From: Nitrososphaerales archaeon
Lineage (GTDB): Archaea > Thermoproteota > Nitrososphaeria > Nitrososphaerales > Gagatemarchaeaceae
Reading direction: 5' to 3'
Assembly (NCBI GenBank): GCA_030039515.1
Contig: JASHVT010000142.1
Coordinates: 1-10,592 of the forward strand
DNA: 10,592 nucleotides
In this document: one piece after another, positions 1 through 5,467 of the stretch
Numbering within the stretch: the stretch's first letter is position 1
Layout of the letters: every line of letters begins with the position of its first letter
Position numbers and translations under genes: made by a program
Notes under the pieces: model-generated
Seen by the model: only the letters and a program-made list of their open reading frames with translations
The model's database searches: none
Told to the model about the DNA's origin: nothing

Positions 1-91
1 CTCGAAGGGGAAGGTCGAGGACATGCTCGTAGGGGCGGTCCCCGCCACGGTGCTGAAGTCGAAGCTGGACGCGATAGTCAAGAAAGCGTAA
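1..91 (+). CDS. Thioredoxin-like protein, C-terminal end (partial)
   Basis: Only the last 29 codons are in the window; codons begin at base 2 and end at TAA 89-91. The visible residues include VEDMLVGAVPATVLKSKL. This fits the last strand and final helix of a thioredoxin fold, where a hydrophobic strand, a Val-Gly-Ala(-Val-Pro) turn and an amphipathic lysine-rich helix close the protein. The CxxC active site would lie upstream, outside the window, so redox activity cannot be confirmed. The next gene, heme A synthase, starts 33 bases later and has a cysteine pair in an outside loop. A thioredoxin-like partner that keeps such cysteines reduced would make sense, but that link is inference. No signal peptide can be judged from this fragment. 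Confidence 0.65.
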   Translation, partial: SKGKVEDMLVGAVPATVLKSKLDAIVKKA

Positions 92-94
92 AAC
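88..94 (+). promoter_or_regulatory. Weak TATA-like element before heme A synthase
   Basis: An A-rich patch, GTAAAAC, overlaps the stop codon of the thioredoxin-like gene and is centred about 34 bases before the GTG start at 125. That matches the spacing seen for the tyrS and surface-protein promoters in this window and would give a leader of only a few bases. The match is weak. Co-transcription with the upstream gene is an equally good explanation. Confidence 0.25.
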
Positions 95-124
95 GCCTCT
101 ACTCCGAAGCCCGGCCGTCCCATC

Positions 125-613
125 GTGAACGGAAGGAACGCCTTGCTCGTCGTCAGCGTCTGTCTGCTCTTCGCTCTCCTGGTCGTGGGCGCAGCCGTGA
201 CCGCGGGGCCATTCGGGGGAGACTGCGGAGTCAACGTCCTGCAGCAGGACTGGCCCCTCTGCAACGGCCACCTCTTCCCTCCGCTTGTCCTTGGCCCCAT
301 AGTCGAGTACTCCCACAGGATCCTCGCCTCTCTTTCCGCGCTCTTCCTCATCCTCACTACGGTGATGTTCTCCAGGGCCAAGCCGAAGCCGCGCGAGCGG
401 ACGCTCGTCTACGCATCCACGGCGCTGATCTTCGTAGAGATAGGGGTCGGTGGGGTCGTGGTGAACACAAACCTCTCGGCTGCGGTCGTCACGCTGCACC
501 AAGCTCTGGCCATCTTGATCTTCGGCCTCGCAGTCGCCGCAGCCGCCAGGGCGCTGCAGAAGCCAGGCGCGCCAGAAGGGACGGATGCCCCTAGTCCCAC
601 CGTGACAGCATAG
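125..613 (+). CDS. ctaA: Compact archaeal heme A synthase (CtaA/COX15 family)
   Basis: A membrane protein of 162 residues with four predicted helices (about 6-28, 56-82, 93-113 and 119-142). It corresponds to one half of the usual eight-helix heme A synthase, which oxidises the C8 methyl of heme O to the formyl group of heme A for cytochrome oxidase. Key residues are visible: Glu61 and His64 in EYSHR at the start of helix 2, His125 in LHQ of helix 4, and Cys34 and Cys46 in the first outside loop (the second within DWPLC). These match the Glu, two heme-ligand His and cysteine pair of the N-terminal half of Bacillus CtaA. A half-size enzyme is known from Aeropyrum pernix, so the length is not a truncation. 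The start is GTG; the frame back to the upstream stop holds no other start codon. The tail after residue 145 is Pro/Ala-rich and probably cytoplasmic. Confidence 0.88.
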   Translation: MNGRNALLVVSVCLLFALLVVGAAVTAGPFGGDCGVNVLQQDWPLCNGHLFPPLVLGPIVEYSHRILASLSALFLILTTVMFSRAKPKPRERTLVYASTALIFVEIGVGGVVVNTNLSAAVVTLHQALAILIFGLAVAAAARALQKPGAPEGTDAPSPTVTA

Positions 614-624
614 CATCTCACGAA

Positions 625-632
625 GGTTAAAG
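625..632 (+). promoter_or_regulatory. TATA-like element before tyrS
   Basis: GGTTAAAG, an AT-rich island in the 49-base gap after heme A synthase, is centred about 33 bases before the ATG of tyrS. This is consistent with an archaeal TATA box giving a leader of roughly 5-10 bases. A GGGAG at 654-658, four bases before the ATG, could act as a ribosome binding site. The call rests on position and composition only. Confidence 0.4.
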
Positions 633-662
633 ACGCTAGCCGGTGAGCGAAGCGGGAGACGC

Positions 663-1763
663 ATGCCGCCTAACTCAGACGTTGAAACAAGGATGAGCCT
701 GCTGAAGCAGGTCGGCGAGGAGATCATAACCGAGGACGAGCTCAGGGCGCTCCTGGAAGCAAACCAGCACCCGAAAGCGTACGACGGCTTCGAGCCGAGC
801 GGCCTCGCGCACATCCCGTTCGGGGTCCTCCGCCCCATCCTGATCGACGACCTCCACAAGGCGGGCGTGAGGATGAAGCTGCTCATAGCCGACTGGTTCG
901 CCTGGGTCAACAACAAGATGGGCGGCGACTTAGAGAGGATACACACAGCTGGGGAGTACTTCGTGGAGGTGTGGCGCGCGGCGGGCGTAGACATGACCAA
1001 GGTCGAGATCGCCTGGACGAGCGAGGCGGTGAAGAGCGAGGACTATTGGAAGAAGGTGGTCACTGTCGCGCAGAACACCACCTTGTCGAGGACCCAGAGA
1101 GCGATCACCATCATGGGGAGGACGGGAAAGGACCTCGTCCAGACCGCCCAGCTCTTCTATCCCATGATGCAGGTAGCGGACATCTTCTGGCTGGACGTGG
1201 ACATATGCCAGCTCGGACTCGACCAGCGCCGGGCGAACGTGCTCGCCAGGGAGATAGCCGAGAAGCTGGAGTGGAAAAGGCCAGTCGCCGTCCACCACCA
1301 CATGCTCATGGGGCTCCAAGGGAAGAAGGAGGCAGAGGGCTTCGACGAGAACGCAGGCGTCGACTCCGAGATCGCGAGCAAGATGAGCAAGAGCAAGCCA
1401 GAGACGTCGATCTTCGTCCACGACTCCCGGGAGGCGATCATGAGGAAGCTCGGGTCGGCCTACTGCCCTCCGAAGGTGGCCGCCGGGAACCCCCTCATCG
1501 AGTACTCCAGATACATCATATTCAGAAAGCAAAGGTCGCTGACCGTCGAGCGCCCGGAGAAGTATGGAGGGAACGTCACCTTCCACTCCCACGAGGAGCT
1601 CGAGAGGGCGTTCACTTCCGGCAGCCTGCACCCGGCCGACCTGAAGAGAGGCGTCGGAGACGCGCTGGACAGCATAGTCGCCCCGATCAGGGAACACTTC
1701 GAGAAGTCTCCTCCGGCGGCGCGGCTGTACGAGGCGATGAAGACGGCCGAGACGACCAGATAG
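663..1763 (+). CDS. tyrS: Tyrosyl-tRNA synthetase
   Basis: Class I aminoacyl-tRNA synthetase (366 residues, cytoplasmic) that activates tyrosine with ATP and charges tRNA-Tyr. It is the short archaeal/eukaryotic type without a bacterial S4 tail. The HIGH-equivalent motif is HIPFG (50-54), just after YDGFEPSG. The KMSKS motif is exact at 240-244. Tyr40 and Asp173 (in YPMMQVAD) align by motif with Tyr32 and Asp158 of the Methanocaldococcus enzyme, the pair that recognises the tyrosine hydroxyl, which supports Tyr over Trp specificity. The C-terminal part (RPEKYGGNVTF, LHPADLKRGVGDAL) matches the family's anticodon-binding region. Before KMSKS there is a segment around 221-239 (KKEAEGFDENAGVD) longer than in the Methanocaldococcus protein. 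The start is ATG 663 with GGGAG before it; ATG 693 (residue 11) is a possible alternative. It opens a five-gene run ending with AsnRS. Confidence 0.95.
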   Translation: MPPNSDVETRMSLLKQVGEEIITEDELRALLEANQHPKAYDGFEPSGLAHIPFGVLRPILIDDLHKAGVRMKLLIADWFAWVNNKMGGDLERIHTAGEYFVEVWRAAGVDMTKVEIAWTSEAVKSEDYWKKVVTVAQNTTLSRTQRAITIMGRTGKDLVQTAQLFYPMMQVADIFWLDVDICQLGLDQRRANVLAREIAEKLEWKRPVAVHHHMLMGLQGKKEAEGFDENAGVDSEIASKMSKSKPETSIFVHDSREAIMRKLGSAYCPPKVAAGNPLIEYSRYIIFRKQRSLTVERPEKYGGNVTFHSHEELERAFTSGSLHPADLKRGVGDALDSIVAPIREHFEKSPPAARLYEAMKTAETTR

Positions 1764-1782
1764 CGGGCCCCGGTCCGACGAC

Positions 1783-1786
1783 GAGG
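1783..1786 (+). promoter_or_regulatory. Shine-Dalgarno sequence for the Mut7-C gene
   Basis: GAGG lies six bases before ATG 1793 and is followed by a purine-rich GGGG that touches the start codon. It decides the start of the Mut7-C gene, whose reading frame is open by chance far back into tyrS. Confidence 0.6.
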
Positions 1787-1792
1787 CAGGGG

Positions 1793-2350
1793 ATGCAGGT
1801 CAAGTTCGTGGCCGACGCGATGCTCGGGTCGACCGCGAGGAAGCTGAGGGCCTTCGGATACGACACGGCCTACTTCAAGGAAGGAGACGACTCGGAACTG
1901 GTGTCCCTCGCGAAGAAGGAGAGGAGGGTCATGCTGACGGCGGACGCGCGGCTCGCGGAGAGGGCGCAGAAATCAGGACTCCCCGTGGTCCTGCTCGCAG
2001 GACGGACGGAAGGTTCGAGGATGGACTCGATCGGGAATGCCCTCAGGAGGATGGGCCACGAGGACATCGGAGGAGGCCCAAGGTGCTCTCTATGCAACGG
2101 CGAGCTCGAGCCTGTCGGGCGCGCCGGCGTGCTCGGCTCTGTGCCGGGGCCGATAGCCAAGAGGCACAGGACGTTCTACAGGTGCAGAGACTGCGGCAAG
2201 GTCTATTGGAAGGGAGGCCACTGGAAAAAGTTAAGGTCGTTGGAGAGGCGCCTGCGGCAGAGATCCGATGGGACTGTCGTCAGACGAAGGCGAGGCGGCG
2301 GTAAGGCTCGCGAGAGAGGCGCTGGAGGCCAGGCTGAAGCAGGGACCTGA
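1793..2350 (+). CDS. Mut7-C RNase-like domain protein with zinc ribbon
   Basis: 185 residues. The N-terminal 90 or so residues have the PIN-like fold pattern of the Mut7-C family: KFVADAMLGSTARKLRAFGYD at the start (read in two parts, FVADAML then LRAFGYD), a central EGDDSELVSLAKKE, then VMLTADARLAERA. Asp8, the DD pair and the later Asp are the acidic residues expected to bind metal. The C-terminal half carries CxxC pairs at 98/101 and 131/134, with CGKVYWKGGHWKK after the second, a zinc ribbon typical of the family. The domain is named from the C-terminus of animal Mut-7; in archaea it is predicted to be an RNase, but the substrate is unknown. The start is set by GAGG six bases upstream, 29 bases after tyrS. 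The last 27 residues, Arg/Gly-rich, are encoded inside the overlapping AMMECR1 gene and probably have no conserved role. Confidence 0.85.
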   Translation: MQVKFVADAMLGSTARKLRAFGYDTAYFKEGDDSELVSLAKKERRVMLTADARLAERAQKSGLPVVLLAGRTEGSRMDSIGNALRRMGHEDIGGGPRCSLCNGELEPVGRAGVLGSVPGPIAKRHRTFYRCRDCGKVYWKGGHWKKLRSLERRLRQRSDGTVVRRRRGGGKARERGAGGQAEAGT

Positions 2351-2891
2351 GCCGCGACTGAAGAGGCTCCCTTCTGTCTTCAGCCAGAAGAGGGGCGTCT
2401 TCGTGACCCTCAACTCGGCCGCCTCCTCAGGGGAGAGGCTCAGAGGGTGCATCGGGTTCCCTTACCCGGTGAAGGAGCTCTCCGAAGCCATAGCCGAGGC
2501 GGCCGTGATGGCAGCGACCGAGGACCCCCGCTTCGAGCCTGTGACCGGGGCGGAGCTCGGCGATGTACTCGTAGAGGTGAGCGTCCTGACCCTCCCCCGC
2601 GCCATGAAGGCGGTGAAAAGGAAGGACTACCCTTCGCAGGTGCGCGTCGGCAGCGACGGGCTGATCGTCTCCAACTCGTTCACCAGCGGCCTGCTCCTAC
2701 CCCAGGTCGCAACCGAGTTCAAGATGGGTCCGGCGGAGTTCCTCTCCCAGGCGTGCATGAAGGCGGGCCTCACCCCTGACGCGTGGCTCGACGAAGGGGT
2801 GTCGGTCCAGACCTTCCAGGCCGACGTGTTCGCCGAGTCCCGTCCGAAAGGGACGGTGCACAGAGTCCAGCTGCGAGAGTCCCAAGGTTGA
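2268..2891 (+). CDS. AMMECR1 domain protein
   Basis: 207 residues, the usual full length of an archaeal AMMECR1 protein. The family's signature is present: KRGVFVTL, then LRGCIGFPYPV with Cys61 in the invariant RGCIG (59-63), then AAVMAATEDPRFEPV, ELGDVLVEVSVLT and, near the end, LLPQVATEF. The family occurs in archaea, many bacteria and animals, and human AMMECR1 is linked to a developmental disorder, but its biochemical activity is not established. In many genomes it accompanies Memo-like and radical SAM proteins; neither is visible here. ATG 2268 is preferred although it lies 83 bases inside the Mut7-C gene, because residues 3-20 (LSSDEGEAAVRLAREALE) match the family's N-terminal helix. 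The stop overlaps the next start as TTGA, so translation is probably coupled to the glycosyltransferase. Confidence 0.9.
   Translation: MGLSSDEGEAAVRLAREALEARLKQGPEPRLKRLPSVFSQKRGVFVTLNSAASSGERLRGCIGFPYPVKELSEAIAEAAVMAATEDPRFEPVTGAELGDVLVEVSVLTLPRAMKAVKRKDYPSQVRVGSDGLIVSNSFTSGLLLPQVATEFKMGPAEFLSQACMKAGLTPDAWLDEGVSVQTFQADVFAESRPKGTVHRVQLRESQG
2888..2891 (+). other. TTGA stop/start overlap (AMMECR1 / glycosyltransferase)
   Basis: TTG at 2888-2890 is the proposed start of the glycosyltransferase, and TGA at 2889-2891 ends AMMECR1. No good Shine-Dalgarno precedes it (only AAGG touching the TTG), so re-initiation by terminating ribosomes is the likely mechanism. Confidence 0.65.
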
Positions 2892-4102
2892 AGGTATACA
2901 TCGGATGCTTCGGCTCAGGCCTCGGCCACGCGTCCAGGATGCTCGAAGTCGCCGGGGAGCTAAGGTCAAGAGGCACGGAGGTCCGCTTCTCCTCGTCGGG
3001 CGAAGTGGTGTCGCTGATACGGAGCAAGGGGTTCGAGTGCAACCCGCTCCCCCTCGCGGACGTGAGGTATTCCGAGTCAGGTGAATTCGCCCTACGGCAG
3101 ACGGTGCTGGACGGCCTGCCGATCCTGTCCCGGGCCGCCAGTCAGGTCAGGCTGGAGGCGGGGAACATGATCCGGTTCGGGCCCGATGCAGCCCTGAGCG
3201 ACTCGTCCCTGGCCACAGTCGCGGCCGGCAAGCTTCTCGGCCTTCCCACCTTCACCGTCCTGAACCAGCTCAACCTGGTCGCCCCTCACGGAGCCGAGAG
3301 GATGCGCTCCAAAGTCCTGGGGACGGGGGTCTCGGCGGTGATGGGGCAGCTCTGGGGCATGAGCGATGAGATCCTGCTCCCTGACCTCCCGCCGCCGTAC
3401 ACCATCAGCGAGAGGAACCTCTGGGGGAGCAGGGTGGGGAAGACCAGGTACGTCGGGTTCCTCTCGCCGAGGGAAGAGGGGCCCCCCGACGAGGCGAGCG
3501 TCGAGTTCGCGAGCTCCGCGAAGACGAAGGTGTTCTGGCCGATATCGGGCCCTCCCTCCACGAGGGCGGGGCTCGTCAGGGCCGCCCTGGCCTGCGCCAA
3601 GGCCTTGGAGGACGAGTACGAGTTCGCGGTGACCGGAGGCAGCCCGGACTCCAACCATGCGGCCGTCCGGATACCCGGCGGATGGTTCTACGGCTGGTGC
3701 GAGGTCCCCGGACGATACTTCGCAAGCTGCGACGCCGTAGTATCGAGGGCAGGCCACGCGACCATATCCCAGGCGATACTCTCCTCGAAGCCTTCCCTGC
3801 TCATCCCGATACTCAAGCAGCCGGAGCAGGAGGGGAACGCGGACAAGGCCTCGAGGCTCGGCGTCTCCATGACGCTCGAGCAGTCCCGGCTCGACCCGCG
3901 TATGCTGAGGGAGTCCCTAGAGGAGCTGACGAGGGGCTCCTTCAAGGAACGCGCGGAGGCGCTCGGGGCGATGGCGAACGGCATGGACGCGAAGGCTGCC
4001 ATCGCCGAGACGCTCGCCTCTTGTTCGGGGCACAGGCACGACGCCGATGGCTACGCCCCTCGTCAGACTTTTAGCGCCTCAGGCGGAAGCCCTCGGCCTT
4101 GA
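2888..4102 (+). CDS. GT-B glycosyltransferase (MurG/GT28-like)
   Basis: 404 residues if started at TTG 2888, where the protein begins with the first strand and glycine-rich loop of a GT-B fold (VYIGCFGSGLGHASR, 3-17). A second Rossmann-like half follows, with VFWPISGPPST near 217-227 and the nucleotide-sugar-binding region SRAGHATISQAIL (286-298). It ends in the PEQEGNA segment (312-318), where family members have a conserved Glu/Gln before an Asn. It probably transfers a sugar from a UDP- or GDP-sugar to a lipid or protein at the cytoplasmic membrane face. Donor and acceptor cannot be read from the sequence, and archaea have no murein, so it is not a true MurG. The reading frame is open upstream, but that part is Arg-rich shadow of AMMECR1. 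Residues after about 378 form a low-complexity tail that looks unconserved. It overlaps both neighbours by TTGA. Confidence 0.8.
   Translation: MKVYIGCFGSGLGHASRMLEVAGELRSRGTEVRFSSSGEVVSLIRSKGFECNPLPLADVRYSESGEFALRQTVLDGLPILSRAASQVRLEAGNMIRFGPDAALSDSSLATVAAGKLLGLPTFTVLNQLNLVAPHGAERMRSKVLGTGVSAVMGQLWGMSDEILLPDLPPPYTISERNLWGSRVGKTRYVGFLSPREEGPPDEASVEFASSAKTKVFWPISGPPSTRAGLVRAALACAKALEDEYEFAVTGGSPDSNHAAVRIPGGWFYGWCEVPGRYFASCDAVVSRAGHATISQAILSSKPSLLIPILKQPEQEGNADKASRLGVSMTLEQSRLDPRMLRESLEELTRGSFKERAEALGAMANGMDAKAAIAETLASCSGHRHDADGYAPRQTFSASGGSPRP
4067..4075 (+). promoter_or_regulatory. Possible internal TATA-like element before asnS
   Basis: ACTTTTAGC, inside the end of the glycosyltransferase gene, is centred about 28 bases before the TTG start of asnS, the spacing expected for a leaderless archaeal transcript. 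It is the only AT-rich patch in the vicinity. It may be coincidence, because the genes also look translationally coupled. Confidence 0.25.
4099..4102 (+). other. TTGA stop/start overlap (glycosyltransferase / asnS)
   Basis: TTG at 4099-4101 is the proposed start of asnS and TGA at 4100-4102 ends the glycosyltransferase. It has the same four-base form as the junction at 2888. A GGAA lies about ten bases upstream, a weak ribosome binding site at best. Confidence 0.7.
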
Positions 4103-5400
4103 GCCAGCCCTTCAAGCCCTCCTCCGCAGCAGACATCACCTCGGGCAGGTCCGGCGAGCGCGTCGAGGTCAGGGGCTGGGTGGCGCGGAGGCACAGCGTG
4201 GGCGGCATGGTCTTCACGATCGTCAGAGACGGGACAGGGTACGTACAGCTCTCTGTGAAGAAGGGGGCGCTCGGAGACGAGGGGTTCGACGCCGCGAAGG
4301 GCGCCACGAAGGAGTCCGCCATAGTCGCCAGGGGGACTGTCAAGGAAGACAAGAGGGCCCCTGGCGGAAGGGAGGTCTCAGTCTCCGAGTTCACTGTGGT
4401 CGCGAAGGCGGAGAGCTGGCCCATAACGAGGACGGCGGCGAAGTCGGGCTCGTACCTCTTCGACAAGAGGCACCTGAGCATCAGGGGTCCGAAGGCGATA
4501 GCCGCGATGAAGATCAGGACGGAGGTGATAGGCGCGGCGTTCGACTACTTCCGGGAGAACGGCTTCCAGCTCATCAGCGCGCCGAGCTTCGTCCAGGCTG
4601 CCGTCGAGGGGGGATCGACCCTCTTCACGCTCGACTACTTTGGGAAGGAGGCGCACCTGAGCCAGAGCGCCCAGTTCTACGAGGAGGCGGCCCTCCCCGC
4701 GCTGGAGAGGGTGTGGATATTCCAGCCCGCCTTCAGGGCCGAGAAGTCGAAGACGCCGAAGCACTTGACCGAGTTCTGGATGATAGAGGCCGAGCAGGCG
4801 TTCGTCGAGCAGCCCGAGAACATGAAGGTCCAGGAGCGGCTGCTGTCGAAGATGGTCGAGCGCGTGATAGAGAGACGCCAGGCCGAGCTCAAGACCTTGG
4901 GCCGGACGCTCAAGCAGCCGGAGCTCCCGCTCCCGAGGATCTCTTACGACGAGGCGCGGAGCATCGCCGAGAAGAAGGGACTGGGGTTCGAGTGGGGAGA
5001 GGACGTCCCCACCGAGGCGGAGAGGGCGGTGAGCCTGACCCAGGACTCGCCATTCTTCCTGACCGACTATCCCCTCACGGCTAGGTCGTTCTACCACATG
5101 ACATACGAGGACAGGCCCAAGGTCACGAAGTCCGCCGACCTGATAGCTCCGGAAGGGATAGGAGAGCTCGCCACGGGAGGGCAGAGGATACACGACTACG
5201 GCGAGCTCATCGAGAGGATCCGGAGCCAGGACCTCCCGGCCGAGTCGTTCTCATGGTACCTCGAGCTCAGGAAGTACGGGATGCCCCCCCACTCGGGCTT
5301 CGGGATCGGCGTGGAGAGGACGACGCGGTGGATAGCGGGACTGAAGCACATCCGCTCCGCCAGCCTCTTCCCGAGGACGACGACGAGACTGTCCCCGTGA
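4099..5400 (+). CDS. asnS: Asparaginyl-tRNA synthetase
   Basis: 433 residues, a class IIb synthetase that charges tRNA-Asn. An N-terminal OB-fold anticodon-binding domain (VEVRGWVARRHSVGGMVFTI from about residue 23) is followed by the catalytic core. The core has EGGSTLFTLDYFGKEAHLSQ near 172-191, then SAQFYEE, motif 2 FRAEKSKTPKHLTEFWMIEAE starting at Phe212, PRISYDEA, and motif 3 GFGIGVER with Arg407, ending in FPRTTTRLSP. Asn rather than Asp specificity is favoured by QSAQ where AspRS has QSPQ, by HLTEFWMIE, and by PHSGFG where AspRS has PHGGFG. However, GELATGGQRIHDY before motif 3 reads more like archaeal AspRS than the usual GGSQRE of AsnRS, so a related specificity is not excluded. Presence of the OB-fold argues against the asparagine-synthetase paralogue. 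The start is TTG, coupled to the glycosyltransferase stop. Confidence 0.85.
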   Translation: MSQPFKPSSAADITSGRSGERVEVRGWVARRHSVGGMVFTIVRDGTGYVQLSVKKGALGDEGFDAAKGATKESAIVARGTVKEDKRAPGGREVSVSEFTVVAKAESWPITRTAAKSGSYLFDKRHLSIRGPKAIAAMKIRTEVIGAAFDYFRENGFQLISAPSFVQAAVEGGSTLFTLDYFGKEAHLSQSAQFYEEAALPALERVWIFQPAFRAEKSKTPKHLTEFWMIEAEQAFVEQPENMKVQERLLSKMVERVIERRQAELKTLGRTLKQPELPLPRISYDEARSIAEKKGLGFEWGEDVPTEAERAVSLTQDSPFFLTDYPLTARSFYHMTYEDRPKVTKSADLIAPEGIGELATGGQRIHDYGELIERIRSQDLPAESFSWYLELRKYGMPPHSGFGIGVERTTRWIAGLKHIRSASLFPRTTTRLSP

Positions 5401-5435
5401 GTCTGATAGTTTCAATCACCTCTCCCCAAGTCATG

Positions 5436-5443
5436 CTTAACTA
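5436..5443 (+). promoter_or_regulatory. radA: TATA-like element before radA
   Basis: CTTAACTA lies in the 67-base gap after asnS and is centred about 28 bases before the TTG start of radA, suggesting a leaderless transcript. The nearest purine motif (GGAG, 5452-5455) is 12 bases from the start, too far for a good ribosome binding site, which fits a leaderless message. The element also contains the in-frame stop at 5438-5440 that rules out a longer RadA. I see nothing else in this gap. Confidence 0.45.
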
Positions 5444-5467
5444 CTTCAGACGGAGTCGGCGAACCGT

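Noticed and set aside
971..1792. Open frame running back from the Mut7-C gene through tyrS, suggesting a 459-residue protein.
   Set aside because: The upstream part is an Arg/Gly/Glu-rich shadow of tyrS with no family resemblance. Mut7-C homology begins exactly at ATG 1793, which has a ribosome binding site.
2783..2887. Longer N-terminus for the glycosyltransferase starting inside AMMECR1.
   Set aside because: The extra 35 residues are Arg/Pro-rich, and the GT-B fold's first strand starts right after TTG 2888.
4067..4075. TTTT run as a transcription terminator between the glycosyltransferase and asnS.
   Set aside because: Only four T residues, inside a coding region and without a hairpin. 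I list it only as a weak possible TATA element.
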